DNA of 64,000 nucleotides from an uncultured Rhodospirillales bacterium (GCA_937926175.1 CALANV010000013.1:186001-250000), one strand, 5' to 3'. Positions 1 through 10,245 are shown, numbered from the stretch's first letter. Numbers and translations: made by a program. The notes: generated from the sequence alone by a model not told the origin.

Positions 1-177
1 GGAGCGCTTCAGGCGGAACTACGTTTCATGCATTTGCGCGCGCATCTGGCGCAGGCCGCCGTTCTGACGCCAGAGCAAATCGCCCGCTACGATGCGCTGC
101 GCGGCTATAACCGAACCGACGCGCCCGCGCGCCATGGGAAACCTGGATCCCACGGGGCACATGGTTCGCCCCGATAG
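1..177 (+). CDS. C-terminal end of a Spy/CpxP-like periplasmic protein (5' end outside window)
   Basis: Frame 1 is open from the first base to a TAG and gives 58 residues. The fragment contains an amphipathic helix followed by LTPEQIARYDALRGY. This closely resembles the LTPEQ-x3-YDxLRGY ending of Spy/CpxP-like periplasmic proteins, which are small helical chaperones or metal-stress sensors. The last residues after the motif are low-complexity and weakly conserved. Function is inferred from this motif alone because the start, signal peptide and first LTxxQ repeat lie outside the window. Confidence 0.55.
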   Translation, partial: GALQAELRFMHLRAHLAQAAVLTPEQIARYDALRGYNRTDAPARHGKPGSHGAHGSPR

Positions 178-193
178 AGCGGCGATAGAGCGG
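172..193. repeat. 11-bp tandem duplication across a stop codon
   Basis: The unit CGATAGAGCGG occurs twice in exact tandem. The first copy contains the TAG that ends the upstream Spy/CpxP-like gene, so the duplication falls at the end of that gene and in the spacer. No function is evident; slippage during replication is the simplest origin. Confidence 0.6.
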
Positions 194-291
194 CGCGGTC
201 TCGGCTTCGTTCGCGATCTGGCATCAACAGGTCAAGGAGACCCGGCGGGTGTCCCCCGGGACAGCACCCGGATTGTGCCACGCGTCGCGCG

Positions 292-705
292 TCAGCGGCG
301 CAACCGGCCCGCCGCGTCGCGCGCGGCGCGTTCTGCCGCCGCGCGTTCACGGACCGCACGATCGTACTCCAGCCGATCCCGGCGCAACGCTTCATCACGC
401 ATCATGTCGCCGGCCCGGTTGGGAGGATCGCCGGGCACCGGCGGTGCCGCGCTGAGCGGCCGACTTGGCCTGTTCGGCAAGAGCAGAAGGTCGCGGTTGG
501 TGCGATCGAGCTGATCGCGTGCGGCGCGCGCGGCGCGGTCGCTTTCGATACGATTGCGTTCGGCGCGTTCGTACCGGTCCTGCAGCCGCCGTTCCTCGGC
601 CTGCTCCCGCTCCAGGTTCGGCTCCGGTTCGTGCGGAGGCTGTGCCGCCGCTGAAACGACGGCAGCAGCCGCCACGGACAGTGCGATCAGCAAAACGAAT
701 TTCAC
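292..705 (-). CDS. Small secreted Arg/Glu-rich protein of unknown function
   Basis: The product has a short basic start (VKF), a hydrophobic stretch LLIALSVAAAAVV and an AAA cleavage region, which together make a typical Sec signal peptide. The mature part is highly charged, with many Arg and Glu residues arranged as if for long helices or a coiled coil (for example EREQAEERRLQDRYERAER). No known domain is recognisable. I chose the GTG at 705 because it puts the Lys directly before the hydrophobic core; TTG 723 and GTG 714 are alternatives. It follows the small gene downstream of glnD on the same strand after a short gap, so the three are probably co-transcribed. Confidence 0.5.
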   Translation of the reverse strand: MKFVLLIALSVAAAAVVSAAAQPPHEPEPNLEREQAEERRLQDRYERAERNRIESDRAARAARDQLDRTNRDLLLLPNRPSRPLSAAPPVPGDPPNRAGDMMRDEALRRDRLEYDRAVRERAAAERAARDAAGRLRR

Positions 706-738
706 GGCAATCACCCGAAGCAAGGGGTATTGCCGAAT

Positions 739-1047
739 TCAACTGCCGCCGTTCTCTCGCGTTCCTGGTCCGAGTTCACGGGACTGCTGCAGCAGTTCGA
801 GCCACGACGACCAGGCGAGTTGTGTCAACGCAAGCCACCCGTGCCACCACATTATCGGCGCCATGCCGAATGCGGACAGGGCGGCCGGCATCATTGCGTC
901 GCCGACTGCAGCAAAGGACGGGTCCGCCCGCACGCTGACGGTGAGGTACTCGGCGACCTCGTGCGCCGGCTTGCGCCGCGTTACTTTGATGTCGAGTCCG
1001 GTCAGTCGGGCAATTGCCTTGGTTTCATCCATCCTTGGCGCCTTCAT
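739..1047 (-). CDS. Small hypothetical protein translationally coupled to glnD
   Basis: This 102-residue product starts with an ATG that overlaps the TGA stop of glnD as ATGA, a classic coupling arrangement that fixes the start. The first half is polar. The second half is rich in Trp and Leu (WWHGWLALTQLAWSSWLEL) and looks like an amphipathic or membrane-touching helix. I do not recognise a family. The coupling suggests co-expression with the nitrogen-status regulator GlnD, but no functional link can be read from the sequence. Confidence 0.6.
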   Translation of the reverse strand: MKAPRMDETKAIARLTGLDIKVTRRKPAHEVAEYLTVSVRADPSFAAVGDAMMPAALSAFGMAPIMWWHGWLALTQLAWSSWLELLQQSRELGPGTRENGGS

Positions 1048-3884
1048 CCGGCCACGGCAGTCGTCCGTGCAAGACGCCGCGGCAGTACGGGAATATCGGA
1101 CTTGTCCTTCGCATCGGGATCGGCGAGTACCGCAAGCAGCCGCTCGCGGATCCGCTTCAGCTTGTGCTCCTCGTCGATTTTGTGTCCGAACACATCCTTG
1201 ACGTAGAACACGTCGACCACGCGCTCGCCGTAGGTTGCGATCTTCGCGGTGCCAATCGACAGCCCGAGCTCGGTCAGCGCATTCGTCACCTCGAAGAGCA
1301 GGCCGGACCGGTCGCGACCGTTCACTTCGATGACCGTGTGCGTCGCCGACGCCTTGTTGTCGATCAGCACGCGCGGCGGCACGGCGAAGACGCGCGCGCG
1401 GCTCTGGATCCGCGGCCGCTTTGCGAGCGCGTCACGCAGTTTCAGCCGGCCCGACAGCGCCTGTTCAATCAAGGTTGCAAGCTTCGCCAGACGTTCGGGC
1501 TTGTCGAACGCAGATCCCGCGCTGCTCACCGACGGCAGCGTCTCCTGGATGAGAAACGTGTCGAGCGCCATGCCGTTCGACATCGTGAAGATCTGCGCCG
1601 CCACGATGTTCGCGCCGGCGAGCGCCATGGCGCCGGCGATTTGACTGAAGAGGCCCGGATGGTCGGCGGTGTAGATCGTGATCTCCGTGATCCCGCGCGC
1701 GCGATCGATGCGCGTATCGAGCGAGATCGGTGCCTCGTCCCGTTCGGCCTGACGGATGAAGCGGGCATGCCGGGCCTGCGTCGCCGTATCGACCGAAAGC
1801 CAATACGCCGGATAGCCACGGGCAAAATGGGTGACGATGTCTTCTTCGGGCCAATCGGCGAGCTCGGCGCGCAACGCCGATTTTGCCGCCTCGACCCGTA
1901 TCTTGGCGTTGTCCTCGAGCACCGCCCCGGACATCGCCTCTTCGGCCCGGTAGTAGAGTTCGCGCAGGAGCGTCGCTTTCCAATTGTTCCAGACGTTCGG
2001 CCCTACCGCGCGTATGTCGGCCACGGTGAGACAGAGCAGAAGCCGCAGCCGCTCGGGGGACTGGACGAGATCCACGAAGTCGCGAAGCGTCTGCGGATCC
2101 TGGATATCGCGCTTGAAGGCAGTGTTCGACATCGCGAGATGCCAGCGGACGAGCCAAGCGACCGTCTCGGTCTCCTCGTCGCTCAAGCCGAAACGCGGCC
2201 CCAGCCGCAGTGCAACGTCGGCGCCCAAGACAGAATGGTCGCCGCCGCGTCCCTTGGCGATGTCATGGAGAAGAACCGCCACATACAGCGCCCGGCGCGA
2301 CTGGATCTTGTGAATGACCTCGCTCGATAGCGGCAGCTCGGACGCGAGTTCACCATTCTCGATGCGATGGAGAATGCCGATCGCAAAGATCGTGTGCTCG
2401 TCGACCGTATAGACATGGTACATGTCGTGCTGCATCTGCGCGACGACACGGCCGAAATCCGGCACGAACCGACCGAACACGCCCGCCTCGTTCATGGCCC
2501 GCAGTGTACGTTCGGAGTCGTTCCGATCCGTGAGCATCTCGAGGAACAGCCGGTTCGCCTCCGGATTTACGCGCAGCCGCCCGTCGATCAATTTGAGGTT
2601 CTGGCGTATCAGCCGCAGCGCATGGGGGTGGATCTCCAGGCCGTTCTCCTGCGCCACGCGAAAAATGCGCAGGAAATTGACGGGATCATCGGCGAAGGCG
2701 CTGTTCTTGGACACCGTCAGGCGGCCGTTCTCGATGGCAAAGCCTTCGAGCTGCGGGCGGGCGCGCCGCATGAACGACGGCAGCGGCAAGAGCGAGAGGC
2801 TCAGCCGCGGCTTCTTCTCGGCCTCGATCTCCAGGGCGGCGCAGAAGATGCGAGTCAGGTCGCCCACGTCCTTGGCGACGAGGAAGTAATGCTTCATCAG
2901 CCGCTCGACGCCGCGCGTCCCGCGATGGTCGGTATAGCCCATGCGGGCGGCGACTTCCGGTTGGACGTCGAACGTCAGCCGGTCGTCGGCGCGCTTCGTG
3001 ACGTAGTGCAGATGACAGCGGACCGTCCACAGGAACTCCTGGGCCTTGGCGAACTTCGCGGCCTCCTCGCTTGTCACGACGCCTTTGACGACGAGTTCAT
3101 CGACCCGCTCCACCCGATGGATGTACTTCGCAATCCAGAACAAGGTGTGCAGATCGCGCAGTCCGCCCTTGCCTTCCTTGACGTTCGGCTCCAGCACGTA
3201 GCGGGAGTCGCCCATCCGGATGTGCCGCTCGTTGCGCTCGGCAAGTTTGGCAGCGACGAATTCTGCTGCCGAACCTTTGACGATCCCGCTCAGGAACTGC
3301 CGCCGGAAGCCGGCATAGAGCTTGTCGTCCCCCCACAGGAACCGCGATTCGAGGAGCGCGGTGCGGATCGTCATGTCATCGCGCGCAAGACGAAGGCATT
3401 CATCGACCGAGCGGGTCGCGTGTCCGACCTTCAGCCCCAGGTCCCACAGCATGTAGAGGATGAATTCGACGATCTGCTCGCCGCGCGGGGTTCGCTTGTA
3501 CGGGTGCAGGAATAGAAGATCGACATCCGAGTACGGGGCGAGCTCGCCGCGCCCATAGCCGCCGACCGCGACGATCGACAGCCGCTCGGCCTGGGTCGGG
3601 TTGGCGATCCGGTAGACATAGCGGTCGGCATAATCGTGGATCAGGCGGACGAGCTGATCGATCAGGAAACAGCCGGCGCGGACGGTTTCGGCACCGCTGG
3701 CACGGCCTTCCTCGAATCGCGTCCTGATCTCGGTCCGGCCGGCGGCCAGGATCGTCTTCAGTACCTCCAGGCATCGGGCGCGCCTGGCCTCCAGCGTCAG
3801 GCCCTCATCCTGCGCGATGGCGCTCAGGGTCGCACTGACACTGCGACGGTCTATGATCTCGCGCTGGTTGACGATCTGATCCAT
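1044..3884 (-). CDS. glnD: Bifunctional PII uridylyltransferase/uridylyl-removing enzyme GlnD
   Basis: GlnD adds UMP to PII signalling proteins when glutamine is low and removes it when glutamine is high, so it is the cell's primary nitrogen sensor. The 946-residue length and domain order fit the family. A nucleotidyltransferase domain carries GGYGRGELAPYSDVD at about residues 108-122. An HD phosphohydrolase domain carries LLHDIAKGRGGDHS near the middle. Two C-terminal ACT domains (one beginning EITIYTADHPGLFSQIAGAM, the other with VIEVNGRDRSGLLFEVTNAL) would bind glutamine. No strong Shine-Dalgarno precedes the ATG. The gene is coupled to a small downstream gene. Confidence 0.97.
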   Translation of the reverse strand: MDQIVNQREIIDRRSVSATLSAIAQDEGLTLEARRARCLEVLKTILAAGRTEIRTRFEEGRASGAETVRAGCFLIDQLVRLIHDYADRYVYRIANPTQAERLSIVAVGGYGRGELAPYSDVDLLFLHPYKRTPRGEQIVEFILYMLWDLGLKVGHATRSVDECLRLARDDMTIRTALLESRFLWGDDKLYAGFRRQFLSGIVKGSAAEFVAAKLAERNERHIRMGDSRYVLEPNVKEGKGGLRDLHTLFWIAKYIHRVERVDELVVKGVVTSEEAAKFAKAQEFLWTVRCHLHYVTKRADDRLTFDVQPEVAARMGYTDHRGTRGVERLMKHYFLVAKDVGDLTRIFCAALEIEAEKKPRLSLSLLPLPSFMRRARPQLEGFAIENGRLTVSKNSAFADDPVNFLRIFRVAQENGLEIHPHALRLIRQNLKLIDGRLRVNPEANRLFLEMLTDRNDSERTLRAMNEAGVFGRFVPDFGRVVAQMQHDMYHVYTVDEHTIFAIGILHRIENGELASELPLSSEVIHKIQSRRALYVAVLLHDIAKGRGGDHSVLGADVALRLGPRFGLSDEETETVAWLVRWHLAMSNTAFKRDIQDPQTLRDFVDLVQSPERLRLLLCLTVADIRAVGPNVWNNWKATLLRELYYRAEEAMSGAVLEDNAKIRVEAAKSALRAELADWPEEDIVTHFARGYPAYWLSVDTATQARHARFIRQAERDEAPISLDTRIDRARGITEITIYTADHPGLFSQIAGAMALAGANIVAAQIFTMSNGMALDTFLIQETLPSVSSAGSAFDKPERLAKLATLIEQALSGRLKLRDALAKRPRIQSRARVFAVPPRVLIDNKASATHTVIEVNGRDRSGLLFEVTNALTELGLSIGTAKIATYGERVVDVFYVKDVFGHKIDEEHKLKRIRERLLAVLADPDAKDKSDIPVLPRRLARTTAVAG

Positions 3885-3991
3885 TGGAACTGCCGAGCTG
3901 GGCCCGAACGTTAACTGCCAGGGCAGCGATCATATCGCGGTCCGGCGGCCACGGATATGATCTCGTTCCCAAACAAGAAGATGGAGAGCGC

Positions 3992-4504
3992 ATGCGTCCA
4001 TTCCATCGGTTCGTCATCGCTTTCGGTATCGTGGCCCTCGCCTCGGCATGTGGAGGCACGAACGGCCGGGTGGGCGAACCGGCGGTTACCGCCGCGTTCG
4101 TACGCGCACCGGCAGGTACCGCGGAGTCGGCCGTACAGATCATCGCGACCGGGCGACAGCCGTTGACGAGCGCGCTCCTCGTCACCCCTTCGGGAACGAC
4201 TCCGGCCAGCCTGATCGAACGCGAAGCCAGCCCGCCCATTGCCTATGGCGGCGGCCCCGATGTCGGCGTCGGCGTGTTCGGGGGTAGCGGCGGCATCGGC
4301 TTCGGTACCGGGATTCTCCTTGGCATTCCGGTGGGCGGCTATGGCAGGCCTGCTGCAGTCGTCCGCAGCCGGGCGACGATCCCCGTCCCGGACGTCGATG
4401 CCTACCGGCGGAATTGGCCGCAATCCGTCGTCCGGGTCACGTTCGGAACGGGGCCGTCGTCGACCACCACCGACATTCCGGCACCGGCACCGGAGGTCGA
4501 GTAG
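3992..4504 (+). CDS. Glycine-rich lipoprotein of unknown function
   Basis: The 170-residue product begins MRPFHRFVIAFGIVALASAC, a lipoprotein signal with lipobox ASAC, so the mature protein should be lipid-anchored on the periplasmic side. The middle contains a Gly-rich segment of alternating Gly and hydrophobic residues (GVGVFGGSGGIGFGTGILLG), which is common in small outer-membrane-associated proteins. The ATG was chosen over an upstream in-frame start because it is preceded by GGAGAG and begins the signal peptide. It is divergent from glnD and sits 4 bp upstream of the next gene, so the two likely form an operon. No family is recognised. Confidence 0.7.
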   Translation: MRPFHRFVIAFGIVALASACGGTNGRVGEPAVTAAFVRAPAGTAESAVQIIATGRQPLTSALLVTPSGTTPASLIEREASPPIAYGGGPDVGVGVFGGSGGIGFGTGILLGIPVGGYGRPAAVVRSRATIPVPDVDAYRRNWPQSVVRVTFGTGPSSTTTDIPAPAPEVE

Positions 4505-4508
4505 AACC

Positions 4509-5060
4509 ATGCACCGAATCGACACGCCGCATCGCGCCGCAGACGACCCTTCGAAGGCGGCGGCGCCGAGACCGAAGATCATCGACCGGTTCGCGCGGAT
4601 CGCACGTGCGGCGGCGCACCAGCTGGGACATCCCCTGACCTTCGCGGCCGCGATCGGCGTGATCGTGCTCTGGGCGGCAACCGGGCCGTTGTTCGGCTGG
4701 TCGAATACGTGGCAACTCGCCATCAACACAGGCACGACGATCGTCACGTTCGTGATGGTGTTCCTGATCCAGAACACCCAGAACAGGGACAATGAAGCTG
4801 TTCAACTGAAACTGGACGAGCTGATCCGCACCACGGCACATCCCCGGAACCGGTTGCTGAACCTCGAGGAATGTTCGGAGTCTGAGATCAAGCACCTTCG
4901 GGGCGAGTTCCAGCGGCTCGCGGAAAAACGGCAGGCCGCCCAGGCGCGACTGGACGAGGCGAGGGACTGTCGGCAATCCGACCATCGGGCGGGCGGCACG
5001 CACCATAAACCGCGTGACCAATCCCGCGCCGGCGGCTCAGAATGTCCGCGTGACCGCTAG
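4509..5060 (+). CDS. Low-affinity iron permease family (PF04120-type) small membrane protein
   Basis: The core has two hydrophobic segments joined by [20 protein letters not shown], followed by [20 protein letters not shown]. The 'TGPLFG...[13 protein letters not shown]...[10 protein letters not shown]...LKLDELI' pattern is the hallmark of the bacterial low-affinity iron permease family. The name comes from yeast Fet4, but these small bacterial members are poorly characterised and transport is not established. A C-terminal charged helix (about residues 110-150) looks coiled-coil, and the last 35 residues are low-complexity. Its TAG stop shares the palindrome CTAG with the stop of mutS, which converges from the other strand. 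Confidence 0.8.
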   Translation: MHRIDTPHRAADDPSKAAAPRPKIIDRFARIARAAAHQLGHPLTFAAAIGVIVLWAATGPLFGWSNTWQLAINTGTTIVTFVMVFLIQNTQNRDNEAVQLKLDELIRTTAHPRNRLLNLEECSESEIKHLRGEFQRLAEKRQAAQARLDEARDCRQSDHRAGGTHHKPRDQSRAGGSECPRDR

Positions 5061-7789
5061 CCGCGATCGAGCAGCGATTTCAACCGGTAGAGCGCGTCCA
5101 GCGCTTCGCGCGGCGACATCTCATCAGGGTGGATGGCACGCAAGGCCTCCTCGACGGCAGACGGTGCTGCCGGCGCCTGGGGAAGACCACCCTTCGGACG
5201 AGCGGCGCTGAACAGCGGCAAGTCGTCGACCAGCCGGCTTGCCGCGCTGTTATCGGCGCCGGACTCCAGGGTTTTCAACACCTGTTCGGCACGCTCGATC
5301 ACCACCGGCGGCAGGCCGGCCAGTTTCGCGACGTGAATGCCGTAGGACCGATCGGCCGCCCCGGGCACGACCTCGTGCAGGAACACGACGTCGCCCTGCC
5401 ACTCCTTGACCCGCATCGTGTAGCAGGCGAGTCCGGCGAGCTTGCCCGCGAGTGCGGTGAGTTCATGATAGTGGGTGGCGAACAGCGCGCGGCACCGGTT
5501 CACCTCGTGCAGATGTTCGACGCAGGCCCACGCGATCGACAACCCGTCATAGGTCGCGGTGCCCCGGCCGATTTCGTCGAGGATGACGAGCGAGCGCGGC
5601 CCCGCCTGGTTGAGGATCGCCGCGGTCTCGACCATTTCTACCATGAATGTCGACCGGCCGCGGGCAAGATCGTCGGCGGCGCCGACGCGGCTGAACAGCC
5701 GATCGACGACACCGATACGGGCATGGTCGGCCGGAACGTAGGACCCGATCTGCGCCAGGATCGCGATGAGCGCATTTTGACGGAGAAAGGTCGACTTGCC
5801 GGCCATGTTCGGACCGGTCAGCAGCCAGATGCGCGCCGCACCGGTGCGATCGGCCCCGGCGCCGTCCGCATCCGCCGCGAGATGGCAATCGTTCGCGACG
5901 AAGGCACCACCGCCGGCGCTGGCAAGCGCCGCCTCCACGACAGGATGGCGCCCGCCGACGATATGGAAGCTGAGGCTCTCGTCCACCTCGGGGCGGCAGT
6001 AGCGACGCTCGACGGCGAGATCGGCGAGGGCGGCCGCGACGTCGAGCGTGGCGATCGCCGATGCGGCGCGCGTGATCGCGTCCGCATTCGACAGGACGTC
6101 GGCCGCGAGTTCGTTGAAGATCTCCATCTCGAGGGCGAGCGCCTTGTCGGCCGCGGACATGATGCTCTGTTCGAGCTGGCCGAGTTCCACGGTCGTGAAA
6201 CGCATCGCGCTCGCCAAAGTCTGCCGGTGGACAAAGGCCGGGTTACCCGCGAGCTTGTCCGCATGCGTCGGCGTCACCTCGATGTAGTAGCCGAGGACGT
6301 TGTTGTGACGGATCTTCAACGACGCGATCTTCGTCTCGGCCGCATAACGCGCCTGCAGCTCCGCGATCAGCCGGCGGCTGTCATCCCTGAGGCGTCTGAG
6401 TTCGTCGAGCCGATCCGAATATCCCGCCGCAATGAAGCCGCCGTCGCGCGCATCGACGGGCAGTTCCGCAGCGAGCGCCCGGGTCAGCCGCTCGACGAGC
6501 GGCGTATGGTCGCCGAGATCGCGGGCGCATGCCTCGATCCCGGCCGGCGTGCCGGCGAGACCGGCCATGGTGAGACAGGATCGAATCCGGGGAATCGACG
6601 ACAGGCCGTCGCGTATGGCGGCAAGATCGCGTGGGCCGCCACGCCCCAGGCTGATCCGGGACAGCGCCCGCTCGACGTCCGGAAGGCCGCGCAGAATCTC
6701 GCGCAGCTCATCCCGCCGCCGGGCATCGTCGACGAAGAAACCCACCATGTCGAGACGCGCCTCGATCGCACGCGGGTCCGTCAGCGGCGCGGCCAGATAC
6801 TGGGCGAGCCGCCGCGCCCCCGCGCCGGTCAAGGTCCGATCGATCGTCGCCAGCAGCGACCCCCGGCGCTGTCCCTCGAGCGTCTGCTCGAGTTCGAGAT
6901 TGCGGCGCGTGGCCGGATCGATTTCGAGAAAACCGCGTTCGGCGATGCGAATCGGCGACTTGAGCCGCGGCAACCGCCCTTTCTGCGTCAGCTCGACATA
7001 GTCGACGAGACTGCCGCCGGCGGCAAGTTCGGCCCGCCCGAACGCGCCAAAACCGTCCAGCGCCTTGACACCATACATGGCCTCGAGGCGCCGCCGGCCA
7101 TTCTCGCTGTCGAACCGGACCGAGGGCAACGGCGTGACCGCACCTTTCCAGTCATTCAGCTGAACCTTGACGTCGTCACGCGCGAGCAGCCGGTCTGACA
7201 CGAGAATTTCGCCGGGTGCGACACGCGCGAGCGCGCTGGCAATGCCGGATACGGACAGGGGTTGCAGGAAGAAGTCGCCCGTCGACAGATCGAGCCATGC
7301 GAAGCCGTAGGCGCCGTTCGCTTCGGCAAGCGCGGCGAGATAGTTGTGCCGGCGCGCATCCAGCAGCGTCTCTTCGGTGAGGGTTCCGGGCGTGACGATG
7401 CGGACCACGTCCCGCCGTACGACGGCCTTCGAACCGCGTTTCTTCGCTTCCGCCGGATCCTCGAGCTGTTCGCAGATGGCGACGCGAAAACCACTCCGGA
7501 TGAGGCGCTGCAGATAGGCCTCGTACGCGTGCACGGGCACGCCGCACATTGGAATATCTTCGCCGAGATGCTTGCCGCGCTTGGTCAGCGCGATATCCAG
7601 CGCCTTCGCGGCCACGACCGCATCGTCGAAGAACAGCTCGTAGAAATCGCCCATCCGATAGAACAGAAGGCAGTCGGGATGGGCGCGCTTGATCTCGAGA
7701 TACTGCGCCATCATCGGCGTGACGTCGGCATCCGCCGCAGCCGCGCGCGTCGATGTGGCCGAATCGATATTGCTTCGGGTGTCGTGCAT
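5057..7789 (-). CDS. mutS: DNA mismatch repair ATPase MutS
   Basis: MutS recognises base mismatches and small loops after replication and recruits MutL. The 910-residue product shows the mismatch-binding domain with the Phe-x-Glu motif in [11 protein letters not shown] near residue 45, the clamp and lever regions, and a C-terminal ATPase. The ATPase has Walker [10 protein letters not shown], Walker [16 protein letters not shown] and the ATHYHEL switch. I start at the ATG of MHDTRSN; ATGs further in would leave a shorter N-terminus. Its start is 85 bp from a divergent oxidoreductase gene, and its stop overlaps that of the convergent iron-permease-like gene within CTAG. Confidence 0.97.
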   Translation of the reverse strand: MHDTRSNIDSATSTRAAAADADVTPMMAQYLEIKRAHPDCLLFYRMGDFYELFFDDAVVAAKALDIALTKRGKHLGEDIPMCGVPVHAYEAYLQRLIRSGFRVAICEQLEDPAEAKKRGSKAVVRRDVVRIVTPGTLTEETLLDARRHNYLAALAEANGAYGFAWLDLSTGDFFLQPLSVSGIASALARVAPGEILVSDRLLARDDVKVQLNDWKGAVTPLPSVRFDSENGRRRLEAMYGVKALDGFGAFGRAELAAGGSLVDYVELTQKGRLPRLKSPIRIAERGFLEIDPATRRNLELEQTLEGQRRGSLLATIDRTLTGAGARRLAQYLAAPLTDPRAIEARLDMVGFFVDDARRRDELREILRGLPDVERALSRISLGRGGPRDLAAIRDGLSSIPRIRSCLTMAGLAGTPAGIEACARDLGDHTPLVERLTRALAAELPVDARDGGFIAAGYSDRLDELRRLRDDSRRLIAELQARYAAETKIASLKIRHNNVLGYYIEVTPTHADKLAGNPAFVHRQTLASAMRFTTVELGQLEQSIMSAADKALALEMEIFNELAADVLSNADAITRAASAIATLDVAAALADLAVERRYCRPEVDESLSFHIVGGRHPVVEAALASAGGGAFVANDCHLAADADGAGADRTGAARIWLLTGPNMAGKSTFLRQNALIAILAQIGSYVPADHARIGVVDRLFSRVGAADDLARGRSTFMVEMVETAAILNQAGPRSLVILDEIGRGTATYDGLSIAWACVEHLHEVNRCRALFATHYHELTALAGKLAGLACYTMRVKEWQGDVVFLHEVVPGAADRSYGIHVAKLAGLPPVVIERAEQVLKTLESGADNSAASRLVDDLPLFSAARPKGGLPQAPAAPSAVEEALRAIHPDEMSPREALDALYRLKSLLDRG

Positions 7790-7873
7790 CGGTGCGCCAC
7801 TTATTGCGCAGCCACCCCATTGTTCGCAAGCCGTCGCGGCCGCTATGTTGGACTGAAAAGCGGGAGAAAACGC

Positions 7874-8926
7874 ATGAAGAAGGCGAATTTCGCCATCGTC
7901 GGCCTCGGCATGGCGGTCGGGCCGCACGCGAAGAGCTTTCTCGACCTCGCCGACCGGGCGAGCGTGCTTTACGCCTATAGTCCGAGCCTCGTGCGCCGAC
8001 AGGCGTTTGCGGCAAAATTTCCGTTTCCGCTCGCCGACAGCCTCGACCGGATCCTGAACGACCCGGCGGTCGATGCCGTGAGCATCCTGACGCCACCTAA
8101 TACGCACCTGGATCTGGTCCGGCAGTGCGCGGCGGCCGGCAAGCACGTTCTGCTCGAAAAGCCGCTCGAGGTCACGCTCGAACGCGCCCGCGAGGTGGTC
8201 GACACCTGCCGACGGGCCGGGGTGCGGCTGGGCGTAACGCTGCAGCATCGCTTTCGTCCCGCCGTGATGCGTCTGTCCGAGCTCCTGCGCACGGGTTCGC
8301 TGGGCGGGATCGCGGGGGCCAGCACGTCGATCCGCCTGTGGCGGCCGCAAAGCTATTACGATGTTCCGGGCCGCGGCACCAAGGCACGCGACGGCGGCGG
8401 CGTGTTGCTGACCCAGGGCATCCATACCCTGGACGTGATGCTGAGTCTGGCCGGACCGGCCGTCGAGGTCATGGCCTATGCGACGACGTCACCGCTTCAC
8501 CGGATGGAAACCGAGGATCTGGTGGCCGGTGCGATCAGGTTCGCGAACGGTGCGCTCGGCACGATCGATGTGACGACCGCCGCCTTTCCCGGCTTTCCGG
8601 AACGGGTCGAGCTGATATGCCGCAACGGCACGGCGATTCTTGCCGGTACCGCGCTCGATGTCTTCTGGCATGACGGCCGCACCGAGCGCATCGAGCCCGA
8701 CCCAAGCCCCGGCGGCACCGGCGCCGATCCGATGGCGTTCCCGAACGACTGGCATCGCGCCCTCATCGCCGACTTCATCGATGCCATCCAGACCGGCCGC
8801 GAGCCGCGCGTGAACGGCCCCGCGGCCCTGCATGTCCATTACCTGATCGACGCGTTGCTGCGGTCGGCCGAGGAAAAGCGGCCCGTACTGCTTCCGATCG
8901 ACATCTGTCCCCCAGCCCCGGCTTGA
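7874..8926 (+). CDS. Gfo/Idh/MocA-family NAD(P)-dependent oxidoreductase
   Basis: The N-terminus [20 protein letters not shown] is a Rossmann dinucleotide-binding motif. The family signature EKPLEVT follows at about residues 97-103, with Lys98 the expected catalytic or cofactor-contacting lysine. The [17 protein letters not shown] segment carries the conserved His region of the C-terminal domain. Members oxidise or reduce sugars, inositols and related polyols; the substrate cannot be assigned. The 350-residue length is normal. The ATG follows GGGAGAAAA. It is divergent from mutS and followed by a GC shift, with no partner genes that would indicate a pathway. Confidence 0.88.
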   Translation: MKKANFAIVGLGMAVGPHAKSFLDLADRASVLYAYSPSLVRRQAFAAKFPFPLADSLDRILNDPAVDAVSILTPPNTHLDLVRQCAAAGKHVLLEKPLEVTLERAREVVDTCRRAGVRLGVTLQHRFRPAVMRLSELLRTGSLGGIAGASTSIRLWRPQSYYDVPGRGTKARDGGGVLLTQGIHTLDVMLSLAGPAVEVMAYATTSPLHRMETEDLVAGAIRFANGALGTIDVTTAAFPGFPERVELICRNGTAILAGTALDVFWHDGRTERIEPDPSPGGTGADPMAFPNDWHRALIADFIDAIQTGREPRVNGPAALHVHYLIDALLRSAEEKRPVLLPIDICPPAPA

Positions 8927-9177
8927 GCAGATTCAGGGCGCTCGTTGTGACGGGACGGGCCGCCTGCGTCATTGTGCGGGTGGTCCCGCCGCTCATTCGG
9001 CATGGGAAAAAGAATCACGGGACTTAACAGCGACGTTCGGCGCTCCGCATCCTGCCGCTGGCGCACGATCTGCCATCGATTTTTTCGGCAAAGATTCGAC
9101 AACCTTAAGCGGAAAACCTGTTATAAGAAACCTGATTGCAAGCCTCGGGTTTGCGCTGCGTTAAGGGGGAATCAGTT

Positions 9178-9963
9178 ATGCCGCGGGATCTATGGGAGAT
9201 CGGCCAGAAAATTGCAGACAACCCGAGCTGGGGAAAACGCATCCTTCACTCGACATTTGCCGACCCATTCCGACGCAGGTCGGTTTCACGGATCGGCAGG
9301 ATGGCAATCAAGGGTACGCTTACATTCGTTCCGGTGCCAGCATTCGCGAGGGATCTCATCGGCACGGCCGTGCAAAAGGGGATTGAGATCGCTCGCACCA
9401 AGTATCTTGCCTACAAGAGGGCCCAGCACCAGAGCGGTGATGTTGCCCACCGAGTCAAATGGGCTTGGAAGGATCTCAACCTCGAGGATATGGACCGCCG
9501 TCGCTGGAAGGTAAAGCATGCCGCGGATATGCTGAAGGAAGCGGTGGATACAATGGTCGATAATGCCCCGAAAACCGCTTCTATCTGCAACGACGTCGTC
9601 CGCACCATATCGAAGAAAAAGTATCTGGACAAGCGCATCAAGAAGATCCGGGAGCAACTCGAGATCACGACGCAGCTCTGCGCATTGACGGAACAATGGC
9701 TGAATGAGATCGAGCAGTGGGTCCAGACCAACCAATACCAGGAAATACTCGAAATCTTCGTCGATCAGGCGCAGCAGCTTCCAGATAACGATGAACATCA
9801 CATGAAATGTGACAAGGCATATTGCGTCCACGGCGACAGAACCCGGTTCTGGGACGCCAATCCGAGGCTTGCCGCCGGCGTCGCCCTCGTCACGAAGCAT
9901 GTGGTTGATTTCGCGCCATCCGTGGGCAGCAGTAGCACCTACACCGAAGATTATTACACGTAA
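9178..9963 (+). CDS. Hypothetical helical protein in a lower-GC accessory stretch
   Basis: The 261-residue product matches no family I can name. It is basic and Lys/Ile-rich in the middle (KKKYLDKRIKKIREQLEITT), probably helical, and lacks a signal peptide. A short hydrophobic region (KGTLTFVPVPAFARDLIGTA) lies near residue 45. Two Cys and two His residues cluster in HHMKCDKAYCVHGD, a possible metal site. The ATG at 9178 follows AAGGGGGA at good spacing and is preferred to an upstream start. By eye the gene is clearly less GC-rich and uses more AT-ending codons than its neighbours, which suggests acquisition by transfer. It is followed by a perfect palindrome and a DUF2971-like gene. Confidence 0.7.
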   Translation: MPRDLWEIGQKIADNPSWGKRILHSTFADPFRRRSVSRIGRMAIKGTLTFVPVPAFARDLIGTAVQKGIEIARTKYLAYKRAQHQSGDVAHRVKWAWKDLNLEDMDRRRWKVKHAADMLKEAVDTMVDNAPKTASICNDVVRTISKKKYLDKRIKKIREQLEITTQLCALTEQWLNEIEQWVQTNQYQEILEIFVDQAQQLPDNDEHHMKCDKAYCVHGDRTRFWDANPRLAAGVALVTKHVVDFAPSVGSSSTYTEDYYT

Positions 9964-10098
9964 GGCCGACGAGATCGGCCGCGTGCCGGCCACCGAAGTT
10001 CGGCGGGCGGTGGCCCGCCGTTCACATTCAAGGACGTTCAAGCGACGATCGTCCGCTGCCCGGAACGGCTGGCGCCAATCGCAGACGAGCTTTTCCGT

Positions 10099-10138
10099 CA
10101 AAGCCTTTGCGCCGGCCCCGGCCGGCGCAAAGGCTTTG
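10099..10138. repeat. Perfect 19-bp inverted repeat with 2-nt loop
   Basis: The arm CAAAGCCTTTGCGCCGGCC (10099-10117) is followed by CC and then its exact reverse complement (10120-10138). As RNA it would form a very stable hairpin, but no T-run follows on the plus strand and only a weak one on the minus strand, so it is not a textbook intrinsic terminator. It sits between two accessory genes. It could act as a terminator, an mRNA 3'-end stabiliser, or a remnant recombination or binding site. Confidence 0.85.
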
Positions 10139-10245
10139 CTCTTCGAAGGCCGTGCTTCTTTCAGAGTCCCTTGCCGGGTGACCCGGCAGCGATCGGCGCG
10201 TTATTGAACTGCCCGGAATCGAATCGGGCGAACCGTACCGGAACG

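Noticed and set aside
250..280. Terminator after the small secreted protein gene
   Set aside because: The possible stem has a 3-nt bulge and no clear U-run, which is too weak to call.
1014..2330. Long plus-strand open frame opposite glnD
   Set aside because: It is the antisense shadow of glnD in GC-rich DNA; its Arg/Asp/Gly-rich sequence has no domain pattern, while glnD is unmistakable.
5129..7198. 689-codon plus-strand frame opposite mutS
   Set aside because: It has antisense shadow composition and no recognisable motif; the opposite strand encodes complete MutS.
9060..9177. Sigma-70 promoter (TTCGAC ... TATAAG) before the low-GC hypothetical gene
   Set aside because: The spacer is about 20-21 bp, too long for a convincing promoter, so it was not annotated.
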